DNA of 64,000 nt from Streptomyces sp. NBC_01445 (GCF_035918235.1 NZ_CP109485.1:8587001-8651000); one strand, 5' to 3'; positions 42,315 to 52,038 are shown, counted from the stretch's first letter. The notes: a model not told the origin generated them from the sequence alone. Program-made: numbers and translations.

Positions 42315-44060
42315 GTGGTTCCGGACGTCTCTACCGGCAGCCGTACGTACGGACTCCTCGCCTATCTCTATGGCCCCGGCCGCCGGGACGAACACACCGA
42401 CCCGCACATCGTCGCCGCCTGGCGGCCGGAACTCGCCCCAGACCCAGGCCGCGACCCGGCCGCCACCCTCAAGCAGCTCACCGACCGACTCGACCTCCCC
42501 GTTCTCGCCCTGCCCAAGGACCGACGCCCGACCCAGCAGGTCTGGCACTGCCCCGTACGCACCGCGCCTGACGACCGGCACCTCACCGACGCCGAGTGGG
42601 GCGAGGTAGCCCGCCGCATAGTCCACGCCACAGGCATCGCCGAAAAGGGCGACGACAAGGCATGCAGGTGGGTCGCCGTACGCCACGCCGACGACCACAT
42701 CCACATCGTCGCCACGCTCAAGCGCGAAGACGGACGCAGCCCTCGCCGCCACGAAGACGGCATTCGTGCCCAGGCCCAATGCCGCAAGATCGAAAGGGAA
42801 TGGGGCCTACAGATCCTCAACGAGGGTGACGGAACCGCTGCTCAACGCCCGACCAGTGCCGAACGCTCCAAGGCCGAACGCGCGGGCCGGGCCGAACCGC
42901 CCCGCGAAACGCTACGCGAGCAGGTCCGCCAGGCCCTGGCCGGAGCCGCCGACGAGGACGAGTTCTTCCGCCGCCTCACCGAGGTCGGCCTGCGTCTCGA
43001 AAAGCGCATCGCTCCCTCCGGCGACACCATCGGATACAAGGTCGCCTTGCCCGGCGACCGCAATCGCGACGGCCAGCCCGTCTGGTTCCCCGGCTCCAAG
43101 CTCGCCCCCGACCTCTCCCTGCCCAGGATCCGGGAACGCCTCGAAGTTGGAACCGTCGACAACGAGCCAGTCCCCGGCGGCCCCGTCCACCAGTCCTCCC
43201 GACCGGCCCGCGCACGACGTAACGCCACCCGCATCGCTGAGCAGGCGCTCACGACGCTCGCCGGAGACCACGACGGAGACATAGCCGCGCAGCTCGTCGG
43301 CGTCGGTGAACTCCTCGACGCGGTCGCCCAGACGTCCCCGGCCTCCACCCGCAAGCAACTCTCCGAAGCAGCCCGCACCTTCGAGCGCGCCACCCGCTCC
43401 CACATCCGTGCCGAGCACGCCGACCATCACGCTCTACGGTCCGCTGCGCGCGGCATCGTCCGTGCCGGCAACGCCCTGGGCAAAGGCGAGGACGGCGGCA
43501 CCACCGCGATGCTCCTGTCCACCATGGTCCTCGTCACCTTCGCCGCCATTCAATGGCACTCCGCCCGCGGACACACCCAACAGGCCGCTGCCGCCCGGCA
43601 AGCCGCCCAACACCTGCGCGCCGCGTACCGAACAGCTGCCGCCACCCCCCTGAACACGATGCGCGCGCAGGGCCGCCACCTCCCCGCCCCCGTCTGCGAG
43701 CGCTACGCCCACACCCTCGAAGGCGCCCTCCCCACACAGGCCGACCACCTCCTCTGCGAACCCGGCTGGGACGCCCTTGCCGCCACCCTCGCCCAAGCCG
43801 AACATAAAGGACACGATCCTGAGGCGCTCCTTCAAAAAGCCATCGAATCACGCGAGTTGGAAACCGCTGACAACGTCACCGACGTACTCGTCTGGCGACT
43901 GCGTCGCATCGGAGAGCTGCCAGCAGCTTCCATCTCAGCCCGCGTACGAACGAACCCCCGGTTGCACCCGCCACAGCCCCAAGCCCCGAAGCCAGCGACA
44001 ACCGAGTATCCGCACCGCAGGGGCACGAACAGCTCGCGCAGGCCAGGCCCACTGCGCTGA
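42315..44060 (+). CDS. relaxase/mobilization nuclease
   Basis: This 581-residue relaxase has the HUH histidines in VRHADDHIHIVATL (His124, His128, His130) and an N-terminal tyrosine cluster (SRTYGLLAYLYG) that should hold the nicking Tyr. A REREWGLQIL-like helix follows (about 165). The C-terminal half is helical with two hydrophobic segments (AMLLSTMVLVTFAAIQW, about 390-410), unusual for a nuclease and possibly membrane-associated. It would nick the nearby oriT and lead the strand into a recipient through a coupling protein. GTG 42315 lies 3 bases after mobC. Confidence 0.88.
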   Translation: MVPDVSTGSRTYGLLAYLYGPGRRDEHTDPHIVAAWRPELAPDPGRDPAATLKQLTDRLDLPVLALPKDRRPTQQVWHCPVRTAPDDRHLTDAEWGEVARRIVHATGIAEKGDDKACRWVAVRHADDHIHIVATLKREDGRSPRRHEDGIRAQAQCRKIEREWGLQILNEGDGTAAQRPTSAERSKAERAGRAEPPRETLREQVRQALAGAADEDEFFRRLTEVGLRLEKRIAPSGDTIGYKVALPGDRNRDGQPVWFPGSKLAPDLSLPRIRERLEVGTVDNEPVPGGPVHQSSRPARARRNATRIAEQALTTLAGDHDGDIAAQLVGVGELLDAVAQTSPASTRKQLSEAARTFERATRSHIRAEHADHHALRSAARGIVRAGNALGKGEDGGTTAMLLSTMVLVTFAAIQWHSARGHTQQAAAARQAAQHLRAAYRTAAATPLNTMRAQGRHLPAPVCERYAHTLEGALPTQADHLLCEPGWDALAATLAQAEHKGHDPEALLQKAIESRELETADNVTDVLVWRLRRIGELPAASISARVRTNPRLHPPQPQAPKPATTEYPHRRGTNSSRRPGPLR

Positions 44061-44132
44061 CCAGCACCGCAACGGGCTGGACGTCCACGGGTGTCGCCTG
44101 TTAGGCCTGGTGAAGGAGAGGACGAGGAGACC

Positions 44133-44525
44133 ATGCCGATGCTCATTGAAGACCGCCAGCCCCCGAGAACCATTCCGCCAACATCGGGTGGGGACGCCGA
44201 CCCCCTGCTGTGGCTCCAGCAGGAAACCCAGCGCGGCGACGGCATCATCCGCCTCCGCACCACCACCCACCCCGAAGAGATCCGGATCACGGGCATCCCC
44301 GTGAGGTGCTCGAAGTGTGGGGCCCGCCGAGACTGGATGGTCATCTGTGACCGCAGCACGATCAGCATCCGCTGTCGCTGCGCGCACGAGTGGGTTGAGC
44401 CCGAGCTGACTCGCGCGGACTATGAAGCGGTGATCGACGTCGGCGGCGTGGACCACCCGAGCCTGGAGGCCGCCGCCCAAGCCATGGGATACGACGGCAC
44501 GCTGGCCGGCACCTACCTCGCATAA
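44133..44525 (+). CDS. small zinc-ribbon-like hypothetical protein
   Basis: The 130-residue protein has two cysteine pairs, VRCSKCGARRDW and SIRCRCAHEW, that could bind zinc, preceded by a disordered N-terminus and followed by PELTRADYEAVIDVGGVDHP. ATG 44133 follows GAGGAGA. It is the last plus-strand gene of the mobilization block. Function is unknown. Confidence 0.6.
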   Translation: MPMLIEDRQPPRTIPPTSGGDADPLLWLQQETQRGDGIIRLRTTTHPEEIRITGIPVRCSKCGARRDWMVICDRSTISIRCRCAHEWVEPELTRADYEAVIDVGGVDHPSLEAAAQAMGYDGTLAGTYLA

Positions 44526-45095
44526 CGAGCGGTATTGCGTTGGATGGCAACATACGTGGTGGCACTCAAAGCCTCGTGAACGGCGAGTGTCAGGCCACAC
44601 GTTTCGCGGATCGCTCATCGCGAGCGCCGAACCCCTGCGCTTCCCGCGCCGGACCACCGCCGCCGTGAACCGGGGCAGGACCCACTCACAACTCTCCGGG
44701 CTGCTGCCTGCTTTGCGGGCTGGGAGGCGACCGCGTGGGTTTCTAACACCAGTGCGGCGAAGTCCGTCAGGGTGTGCGCTGGCTCTCCAACGCCTGTAGC
44801 TGCGCGCGACCCTGACGCTGGGGCAGGTCGACCCGCGCGGCGACGGCACACCGATACCTGCCGACGATCAGGACTTGACCCGCTACCTCTCCGGATGGCC
44901 GACGGCATCTCGGGGCAGGCTGAACTCCTCAGACAGATGGCCATTCACGCCACTCGTTCCGCTGCCGTGCCCGCATGGTGGGCAACGAGTTCGGCGTTCG
45001 CAGCAGGAGCAACGTTTCGGGGCGAGGGGCCCGTTGGGGAGTCCCCAAGTCCAGGGCGACCGTCGAGGCGCTCGCACCCTTCCTCGGGGTCAAGG
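44526..45095. other. intergenic stretch of 570 bases, nothing recognised
   Basis: It lies between the mobilization block and the convergent Gabija operon. Short frames on both strands have no family features, and no strong hairpin was seen. Confidence 0.4.
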
Positions 45096-46742
45096 TCAAG
45101 AGTGCACGGTGCCTGACGCGAACCAGTCGTAGGCGTTGGGCAGGGCTTCGTCGGGGACGTCGGTGAGGAAGACGACCGCGAGGCCACGGCGAGCTCTGGA
45201 GCACGAGACATAGAAGAGGTTGCGTGATCGCTCCAGTCGTTTCTCGAGGTCGCGGCCGGTGAGCATCTTGCCCATGTTGTACTGGGTCCACGACCCGTCG
45301 TCGATGATCACGATGACGTTGTCGAACTCGTCGCCCTTGACTCCATGCTGGGTGTGGAACGGGGTGAGCTGCTCGCGGTACTCGATGAAGCGGATGACTT
45401 CCTTGTAGGGGACTTCCCGCAGGGCGTTAGAAAATTCGGCCAGTTTTGCGTCGTAGCCTTCGAGGTCTTCAGACCTCCGTCGGCGTTCGAGGTCGCTGAG
45501 CTTGCGGGGCACTGACAGAAGGTGCTGCCGAGCCATGTGGTCGAGTACGTCACCGATTGTTCCGGACTCTCGCACCGTGGTCAGTTGTCTGATGTCGGCT
45601 GCGATCCGCTGCTTGTCAGTGTGACTTGTGATGATGGTCCGTCCTGCCACCAAAAGGGTTGTGAGCTCTGCGTAGTCGAGCGCGTGGAAGGCACGACAGA
45701 GAGCTTCGACCCGGCTGAAATATTCGACGTAGGGCTCGTCGTTGTCCAGAAGCTTGTCGCGACCTCGAGAGCCGAGGATCTGGTACTGCTGCAGAAGGGC
45801 ACCGTAGGACAGGGCTCCCGCGATCCCTCGGTGGGTGAGCATCAGGTAGCTGGTGGTGTCGTCGCTCCAGCCCAGTTCGGCGAGTTGCCGACGAGCCGCA
45901 TCCAGGCGTGCCTGGCCAGTGGGCAAAGCAGAGTTGAGGAAGAGGTGCACTTCCCCGTCTGTGTGCTCGCCCACCGCTTCCTGCTGCAGCTCGGGACGGA
46001 TCTTGTTGAGAACGGAGACAACCGGGGGAGAGCAGCGGTAGTTCTCGTGCTTGGTGATGACGGTCAGCTTGGAGTGCAGAACGGCGCCCTGCCCCGTGGC
46101 GTAGATCTTCTGCATGGAGTCGCCGAACAGTCCAACGACGCAGGACTGGCGGCCGGCCCCAGCGAGGTGGTCGAGCAGCAGGCGGATCGTCTTGGGGGAG
46201 GTGTCCTGGTACTCATCCACGAAGACGACGGGGTAGCAATCGGCGATGAGACGTGTGAGTTTGGGATGCCGGGTCACCATGCGCAGCGCGAGGTCGATGA
46301 CCTCGTCGTGGGATATCTCCCCCCGGTCCAGGCGCCGCCGCCGGTCGACATACTGGACAGGCGGCAGAGGGCTGGTTAGCTCGCTGAGATCCTCGGGCGT
46401 CGGCAGAGCATCGTTATATTCAATGATCTGCTGCCACAGCTCGGCTCCGAAGCCCTTGATGATCTCCCAGAGAAACTCATGGATGGTTGCAACCGCCACG
46501 AGCGGGTTGTCGCGGATCCGGTCGGTGATCTTGCGTTTGGCCACGTTGGTGAAGGTGATGCATGCGATGCGACGGCCCTTGCTCGCCAATTCCGCACCCT
46601 GGCTCCGGAGGCTGTGCTCCAGAGCCTCGACCAGTGTCGTGGTCTTGCCAGCGCCGGCACCGGCCTCCACCAGGAAGCTACGCCGTGCTTCCAGTTCACC
46701 GATAACCTTGTCGATCGTCGTCTTCACGGTAGTGTCAGCCAC
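45096..46742 (-). CDS. gajB: Gabija protein GajB, UvrD/PcrA-like helicase
   Basis: This 548-residue superfamily 1 helicase has Walker A EAGAGAGKTTTLVE (26-39), motif Ia CITFTNVAKRKI, the Walker B/motif II VVFVDEYQDTS (173-182), motif III VVGLFGDSMQKIY, and late motifs HGVKGDEFDNVIVI and LFYVSCSRARRGLAV. It is shorter than housekeeping UvrD/PcrA. In Gabija, GajB senses nucleic-acid ends or nucleotide depletion and works with the GajA nuclease against phage. Its start lies inside the last codons of gajA (19-base overlap), in the canonical gajA-gajB order. Confidence 0.9.
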   Translation of the reverse strand: MADTTVKTTIDKVIGELEARRSFLVEAGAGAGKTTTLVEALEHSLRSQGAELASKGRRIACITFTNVAKRKITDRIRDNPLVAVATIHEFLWEIIKGFGAELWQQIIEYNDALPTPEDLSELTSPLPPVQYVDRRRRLDRGEISHDEVIDLALRMVTRHPKLTRLIADCYPVVFVDEYQDTSPKTIRLLLDHLAGAGRQSCVVGLFGDSMQKIYATGQGAVLHSKLTVITKHENYRCSPPVVSVLNKIRPELQQEAVGEHTDGEVHLFLNSALPTGQARLDAARRQLAELGWSDDTTSYLMLTHRGIAGALSYGALLQQYQILGSRGRDKLLDNDEPYVEYFSRVEALCRAFHALDYAELTTLLVAGRTIITSHTDKQRIAADIRQLTTVRESGTIGDVLDHMARQHLLSVPRKLSDLERRRRSEDLEGYDAKLAEFSNALREVPYKEVIRFIEYREQLTPFHTQHGVKGDEFDNVIVIIDDGSWTQYNMGKMLTGRDLEKRLERSRNLFYVSCSRARRGLAVVFLTDVPDEALPNAYDWFASGTVHS

Positions 46743-48748
46743 TGCAGGCCCTCGTCGATGTACCGGGGCACCTTCCAGCCGTTCAGAAGCATGGCGTCGA
46801 AGGCGAAGTCTGTCTTGTGGTCACGGAGATTCTCCGCGATCTGGTAAGCCTGCGTCGCGATTGCTGCCTCGCTGGGGTGCTCGCCGACAGTGCGGTCGAA
46901 GTGCCCCTTCAGAGCGAGGCCGGAGATGTTGTCGGCGAGGACAAGGGCGTTGGCGATGATGAAGGCGTCCTCGAAGCTGCGGCCGAAGGACCCGCCTGGC
47001 TGTTCGGGCACCTGATAGGCGACTCGAACGTTCTTGCTCACCTTGTCTTCGTTCGGTGTTGAGAGTAGTTCGATGATGGCTTCCTTGCCCGGAAGCCAGT
47101 GCTTCAGGGTGGAGTTGGAGGTGCAGGCACCCGGGGTGGCAGGATGACAGCCGAGGCGTTTCTTCTGGGACGGGTCGACGGAGTCGATGTCCGTGATGAT
47201 GAGGGTCTTGACGTTGAGGAACTCCAGCAGGCTGCGGAAGCGGACCGCGTAGGCGTCGCCTACTTCGATGACCGAGACGTACTGGTGCTGCAGACGCGCT
47301 GCGCAACGGGCGATCATCTTCGGCAGGAGGAGACGTTCGGCCGTCCCCTCGATGAGGATGATCTTGTCTGCGAAGAACATGTCGCAGCGGTGCAGTTCCA
47401 TGTACTGCTCCAAGAACCGCAGAGTCTCCCTGCCGTCGCTCCTCTTCTTGACGCTGGCCTGGAACGTGGACATGTCCTTGATGGTGACGTGATGCTCCGC
47501 GGCGTCGAAGTAGCGGATCTTCGAGAAACCACTCCTGGCGACCATGTGGGAAGAGTGCGTGGTGATGACGACCTGCACCTTCCGGTCGGTCTTGCTCCGG
47601 ATGTACTCCTCGATGTTCTTGATGAACGTCTCCTGCATCTGGGGATGCAGGTGGGCCTCAGGTTCCTCGATGAAAAGGATCTGCAGCGCAGGCCGTGGGC
47701 TAGCCTTGCTGCAGCTCTCGATGAAGCCCCTGATCTGCAAAATAGTGAAGATGAGCTTGCTGTAGCCGAGGCCGTTGTGGCCTTCAGGCAGCGGGTACTG
47801 ATCATCCCCGGAGGGGTACTGGATCCGGGTGCTCCCACGCAGGACGGCAGCGCCCTCGATCAGAGCGACGATTCGGGGCGGGTGCAGTGGAGACATCAGC
47901 TGCAGGCCGAAGCGACTCAGGTCGTCGAGGAACGGCTCGAAGAGTTCGTCGTAGTTGGAGTCCAGCTCCTTCGACGCCAGCGCGAGCGCCTCTTCGATCC
48001 GGTCGACATTCTGCCCACGGTTGTCATCACTGCTTGAGGCCCGGTAGTAGGCCTCGAACGTCTTCGACAGGGTCCGGGTCTTGTCCGCGGGAGTGTCGTC
48101 GAACTTGTTCTGCGCGTAGATGAAGCGGACCGCGAGTATCGACCGCGCGGCAGTCGGTTTGAGTTCACGGCTGACCGAGTCATCGACGGGGCTCACCGCA
48201 CGGTACGTCGCCGTGAAGTACTCGTTGAACTTCCGACGCAGCCACTTGTAGCTGTCGAACTGGCTCCCAGCACGGCGAGCGGCTTCGCTGAAGTCCGCAA
48301 GGAGCTTCACCGGGTCGCCGGCAGCCAGCGTGGCAACGATGCGGACACTGCGGCAGGTCTCGTCGAGATCGAGGATCGCGGCGCTGATGGGGGCGAGGTC
48401 GTCCTCCTCGTCGTATTCGACCGTGATCGCGAGACGAATGGCCGGCACCAGCTCAAGCGCCTTACTCCGCAGAGCTTCAGCGGCCTCTCTGTCGCCCGCA
48501 GCGTCCAGCTGCGCGGCGTCAGTGAACTGTCGGCGAGCGTGCTCCAGGTCGGCAATGCGACTTGTGGTGAAGTCCTCAAGGACGAACTTGACATCGTCGC
48601 TCGGGCTGAAGAATTTCTCGAACAGGTTGACGAATGATGTCTTGCCGCTGTTGTTCCGGCCCACGACCAGTGTCGTCGACGCGTCGATCTGGATCTCCGC
48701 GTCACGCAAGGCGCGGAAGTTAGCCACTTTGGCGTGGGTGACGTGCAT
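46724..48748 (-). CDS. gajA: Gabija protein GajA, OLD-family ATPase/TOPRIM endonuclease
   Basis: This 674-residue OLD-family protein has Walker A VVGRNNSGKTSFV (28-40), a long helical insert, a signature-like HNGLGYSKLIF, Walker B LFIEEPEAHLHP (358-369) and the H-loop ITTHSSHMVARSG. A C-terminal TOPRIM domain follows, with IILIEGTAERLLLPKM (Glu467) and TLIITDIDSVDPSQ (Asp520, Asp522). GajA nicks or cuts DNA and is inhibited by NTPs. ATG 48748 has GGGAG four bases upstream; longer starts (48784, 48886) lack family sequence. It is longer than the best-known GajA (about 580 residues). Together with gajB it forms a complete Gabija system. Confidence 0.92.
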   Translation of the reverse strand: MHVTHAKVANFRALRDAEIQIDASTTLVVGRNNSGKTSFVNLFEKFFSPSDDVKFVLEDFTTSRIADLEHARRQFTDAAQLDAAGDREAAEALRSKALELVPAIRLAITVEYDEEDDLAPISAAILDLDETCRSVRIVATLAAGDPVKLLADFSEAARRAGSQFDSYKWLRRKFNEYFTATYRAVSPVDDSVSRELKPTAARSILAVRFIYAQNKFDDTPADKTRTLSKTFEAYYRASSSDDNRGQNVDRIEEALALASKELDSNYDELFEPFLDDLSRFGLQLMSPLHPPRIVALIEGAAVLRGSTRIQYPSGDDQYPLPEGHNGLGYSKLIFTILQIRGFIESCSKASPRPALQILFIEEPEAHLHPQMQETFIKNIEEYIRSKTDRKVQVVITTHSSHMVARSGFSKIRYFDAAEHHVTIKDMSTFQASVKKRSDGRETLRFLEQYMELHRCDMFFADKIILIEGTAERLLLPKMIARCAARLQHQYVSVIEVGDAYAVRFRSLLEFLNVKTLIITDIDSVDPSQKKRLGCHPATPGACTSNSTLKHWLPGKEAIIELLSTPNEDKVSKNVRVAYQVPEQPGGSFGRSFEDAFIIANALVLADNISGLALKGHFDRTVGEHPSEAAIATQAYQIAENLRDHKTDFAFDAMLLNGWKVPRYIDEGLQWLTLP

Positions 48749-49094
48749 GGTGCTCCCGGAGCAGCCCGACGGAATCCGTGCCATCACCACGCCGTACAAC
48801 CCGTGGCACGTGAGGCGACAAGTAGTATGTGTTACGAAAAGCCGCTGTGGGGGAGTTTCTGGCCAAGGGGTGGAACGGAGGCTCACGCGCCGGAGCTTGG
48901 TGGCGGGCTCACGCCCAGCTGCACCCTCGGGGCCTGGTGCTTGAGATGCTTCTGTTCTCTGCCGCCGACTCGAGGCGTTCGCTGGGATGCTGTGGGAGGA
49001 GTTGCCCGGGGATTACTCGTCGTTACCCGATGACCGTCGGTTAGGGTGCCCCTTCACGCCGAACTGGCTGTCCCAGTAGCGCACTTGGCAGGCG
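48749..49094. other. upstream region of Gabija, nothing recognised
   Basis: It holds the gajA promoter side; no coding frame with family features was found. Confidence 0.4.
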
Positions 49095-49345
49095 CCCTCG
49101 GCAGGGCTGGCAATCGCAGCTGAATTCGAACGGGCGATCTAAGAGGCGTACTGCTTCAGGCTGGGCATCGATGACGCGACTGCCGATGGGCGGCTGTCCC
49201 CAGCCGTCTCACGGGATCTCGGCGGGTAGCTCAAGCGGGAGCGGGAGGTGTTGTTCCCTCCGCCATGGACTGACCGGCGCATACTGGCGCGAGCGGTATG
49301 GCTCGCCGTCCAGCACAGCTTCTCGCCTCGCAGGAACACGGCGAT
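49095..49345 (+). pseudogene. degenerate unidentified coding stretch with two in-frame stops
   Basis: One forward frame reads AGLAIAAEFERAI, then stop, EAYCFRLGIDDATADGRLSP, AVSRDLGG, stop, then LKREREVLFPPPWTDRRILA and RAVWLAVQHSFSP. The codon use is protein-like on both sides of the TAA at about 49139 and the TAG at about 49227. I do not recognise the family. It looks like a decayed gene rather than chance. Confidence 0.35.
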
Positions 49346-49521
49346 GTGGCTGCCGCGTTCATATCAAGGCTGTCTCCGCCGAAGATTTCTGGGCCCGCTA
49401 TGGCGACACACGCCTCTTGATCTGCGCTGTACCAAGGTGCCAACTATTTCGCTGATTCTGCGACTCCGGCTGCTGAAGGTACTTGGCATCAGTGCAGGTC
49501 GTGAACGTGGCCTGGTGCCAG

Positions 49522-50184
49522 CTAGCGAGCCCGGTCACAGCGGCGTGCGGTGACCAGCAGCGTGCCCAGGTGCTCGCCGTCGGGAGCGGGCACGGTGCCG
49601 GCCCGCACCTCGCTGAACCCAAAGCGTTCCAGGGCCTGAGCCCACACACCGGGTTCGTACGCCCACCGCCGGATGGCATGCGGCTTCCTGTCCGTGCCGC
49701 GCACATAGGCGCCCTGGGGGCCGTAGCACTCGGCGATGGGCGGCTCCTGGGAGAACGCCAGTACTCCGCCCGGAGTGAGATGCTCATAGATCGCGGGCAG
49801 CAGGTGGGCCGGGTCGGTGAACCAGAGCGCGCCGAACACCGAGTACACCGCGTCGAACCATGGCGCCGAGCCCAGATAGGCGAGCGCGTCCGCCTGCGCG
49901 AACGTCACCCGTTCCAGGGCCTTCCACTGCTCCTGCGCCTGCTTGACGCGGGCGCCGGCGACATCGACGCCGACCGTCCGCACCCCGACAGTGGCCAGAT
50001 GCGCGGCGTTGCGGCCCGTCCCACAGCCCAGGTCCAGCGCGCGGTCCGGCGTGCCGAGGAGTTCCACGCCGGGTCCGTGGTCCGCGTATTGCGTCCAGTT
50101 GAACCACGTTGAATGGCCTGCGGAGTTGACCGCCCGCCCTGGGCCTTTGGTCATTGCGTAGACGTCCCACGCGCCTTGGCTCAT
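49522..50184 (-). CDS. class I SAM-dependent methyltransferase
   Basis: The 220-residue methyltransferase has motif I ALDLGCGTGRNAAHLA, motif II VRTVGVDVAGARVKQAQ, then FAQADALAYL, FDAVYSVFGALWF and LTPGGVLAFSQEPP. It belongs to the Methyltransf_25/11 type acting on a small molecule. ATG 50184 is chosen because the open frame above it (to 50322) is proline-rich and unlike the family. It lies in a same-strand cluster with the hypothetical genes at 50259-52810. The methyl acceptor is unknown. Confidence 0.82.
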   Translation of the reverse strand: MSQGAWDVYAMTKGPGRAVNSAGHSTWFNWTQYADHGPGVELLGTPDRALDLGCGTGRNAAHLATVGVRTVGVDVAGARVKQAQEQWKALERVTFAQADALAYLGSAPWFDAVYSVFGALWFTDPAHLLPAIYEHLTPGGVLAFSQEPPIAECYGPQGAYVRGTDRKPHAIRRWAYEPGVWAQALERFGFSEVRAGTVPAPDGEHLGTLLVTARRCDRAR

Positions 50185-50258
50185 GCTCTTCCGCCCTGCC
50201 TCATGTTCGGGCCCGCCCACACCCCGGGGGAGGGTGCAGGCGGGCGATGGTAGCGCTG

Positions 50259-50711
50259 CTACTTCGGGCTGTCGTGGCACCCGGCGTGGCACTGGTTGCA
50301 CTTCGCCGCGAAGGCAGGCCACAACTCCTCGTCGACCGCGAACCCTTGAACAGTGATCGCTGCGACCGTACGGGTGCGTGCGGCGGCGGCCTCGCTGCGG
50401 TCGACGGCAGCGTCCTCGGGAATGTGGTGTACGAAGTGACCGGCGAACTCATCGCACCAGTCGGCGTAGTCGCGGGTGTGCAGGATCATCGCGTGCCAGG
50501 CGAGGTCCACGATCGGCGACGGCGACAGCAGCTCCCCGGCACGGGCGGCGGTGTACAGGTAGGCCAGGCCCTGCTCGGTGATCCGCTCGGCCAGTGCCCG
50601 CTCGAACGTCGGGTGCGCGTTGAGGAGCCGGTTCGTGATGCGCTCGAAGAACTCCTTCGAGCACACTTTGCGGGGGTCGGTCCGCTTGATCGGCGTCGAG
50701 GTGTCGGTCAT
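50259..50711 (-). CDS. glycine-rich-domain-like (DUF1399-type) hypothetical protein
   Basis: This 150-residue protein has PSPIVDLAWHAMILHTRDYA, DWCDEFAGHFVHHIPED and a C-terminal CNQCHAGCHD with three cysteines and histidines. The DLAWHxxILHT segment is the signature of the small bacterial glycine-rich-domain/DUF1399-like proteins. The Cys/His tail suggests metal binding. It overlaps the gene upstream (start 50711 versus stop 50708), so the two are co-translated. Role unknown. Confidence 0.65.
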   Translation of the reverse strand: MTDTSTPIKRTDPRKVCSKEFFERITNRLLNAHPTFERALAERITEQGLAYLYTAARAGELLSPSPIVDLAWHAMILHTRDYADWCDEFAGHFVHHIPEDAAVDRSEAAAARTRTVAAITVQGFAVDEELWPAFAAKCNQCHAGCHDSPK

Positions 50712-51130
50712 GCCGTCTGTCCCTTCTCGCGGTTGGCGCGTGCACGGCGCATCCGGTAGATCGCTGCGACGGCGCGCGCGTTGTTGCCCAGGTGCCGCAG
50801 GTGGTCGTACGCATCGGTGTGCGACATCTGCCCTGGCGGCACGGGGTGGGAAATCAGCCGGTGCGCCGTGGAAAGCAACCCTCCGAGGGTGGGGTCGTCC
50901 TTGTCGATCACTCCAGACTCGATGACCTCGGCCAACTGTCCGCGCAGGCGCAGGACGCGTGTCTCAACGCGCTGCTTGTCCGGCAGCTCCAGCCGGATCT
51001 GGAGCGCCCACTGCACGTCCGCGTCAAGTTGTTCGAGGTCCAGAGGAAGGGCCTCGGCGTGGGATTCTCGTTCCTGCTCAACTTCGATCACCGCGCGCCC
51101 CCAAGGGTCGATCACTTCCGACTGGTGCAT
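50708..51130 (-). CDS. hypothetical helical protein
   Basis: The 140-residue product is charged and mostly helical (PLDLEQLDADVQWALQIRLE, VETRVLRLRGQLAEVIESGV, then DAYDHLRHLGNNARAVAAIY). No family was recognised. It starts at ATG 51130 and overlaps the next gene by four bases. It lies between the XRE-DUF5753 regulator and the methyltransferase, so it probably belongs to the same accessory cluster. Confidence 0.6.
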   Translation of the reverse strand: MHQSEVIDPWGRAVIEVEQERESHAEALPLDLEQLDADVQWALQIRLELPDKQRVETRVLRLRGQLAEVIESGVIDKDDPTLGGLLSTAHRLISHPVPPGQMSHTDAYDHLRHLGNNARAVAAIYRMRRARANREKGQTA

Positions 51131-51189
51131 TTCAAGCTAGGGAAGTGGCGAGTCGACCCTCTATGAAGTTGCGCGAAGTTGCGCGGGCG

Positions 51190-52038
51190 TCACCCGAGAG
51201 CGGCGATCTCCTTTAGGATCAGGGCGCGTGCTTTTGGCCCGAACACCGCCATGTCCCGCAGGCGGTCGAAGGCGCGCGAGTAGGCAGCGATCTCGTCGGG
51301 TGCGGTGATGTTGATCTCCGCGGTCAACGTCTCCACCTGCACACGCGATTTGTCGAAGATCATGAAGGTCTCCAGCGGCCACATGGTCCGCTCGGCCGGC
51401 TGGGGCACGATGCCGAATGCCACGCTGGGCAGCGACATCACTTCCAGCAGGTAGCCCAGTTGTCCCGCCATCACCGAGGGCGTGCCGAACCGGTAACCGA
51501 GAACGGCCTGTTCGATGAGCAGCACGAACCGGTGCTGGCCCTCATAGATGACCCGGGAGCGCTCCAGGCGGGCGGTCGCCGCTTCGGGGGAGTCGTTCGG
51601 GGTTCCCTGGAAGTCGCTGATCAGGTTCATCAGCGCTTCGGCGTACCCGTGGACCTGCGAGAGGCCAGGGACGACGTTGTGACAGTAGACGCGGAACACG
51701 CTCGTGCCCTCGTACAGCGGGACCGCGCTCTCCTGCATGCGGCGGATGCCGTCGCGGTGCAGTCGCTTCCACTCCACGTAGAGCAGGTCCGCATCCCGCG
51801 TCTTGGCGATCAGGTCACTGACCTGGTCGGGTGCCCGGCATGCCGTGCACCAGGCGCGAATGTCCGCGTCCGAGGGCAGCATCCGGGCGTTCTCCAGCCG
51901 GGACACCTTCGACTTGTGCCAGCCGCAGGAGGCGGCCAGCTCCACGGCCTTGAGGCCGGCGGTCCTGCGCACGTCGAGCAGACGTGCGGCGACCTGAGCG
52001 CGGGCCGCTTGGGCGGCAGATGAAGGACTGCTGTTCAT
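51190..52038 (-). CDS. XRE regulator with DUF5753 domain (WhiJ-like)
   Basis: The 282-residue protein has a helix-turn-helix KAVELAASCGWHKSKVSRLE (about 31-50) and a DUF5753 domain with VYCHNVVPGLSQVHGYAEAL, RLERSRVIYEGQHRFVLLIE and QLGYLLEVMSLPSVAFGIVP. This is the layout of Streptomyces WhiJ/SCO4441-type regulators, which work with small partner proteins in development or toxin-antitoxin-like units. The DUF6879 and small genes encoded immediately upstream on the same strand are the probable partners. Confidence 0.87.
   Translation of the reverse strand: MNSSPSSAAQAARAQVAARLLDVRRTAGLKAVELAASCGWHKSKVSRLENARMLPSDADIRAWCTACRAPDQVSDLIAKTRDADLLYVEWKRLHRDGIRRMQESAVPLYEGTSVFRVYCHNVVPGLSQVHGYAEALMNLISDFQGTPNDSPEAATARLERSRVIYEGQHRFVLLIEQAVLGYRFGTPSVMAGQLGYLLEVMSLPSVAFGIVPQPAERTMWPLETFMIFDKSRVQVETLTAEINITAPDEIAAYSRAFDRLRDMAVFGPKARALILKEIAALG

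Noticed and set aside
45096..46742. Housekeeping UvrD/PcrA repair helicase
   Set aside because: It is too short, and it overlaps an OLD-family nuclease gene in the Gabija order.
47099..48037. Forward open frame of 312 codons opposite gajA
   Set aside because: gajA on the reverse strand has intact ATPase and TOPRIM motifs; the forward frame is a shadow.
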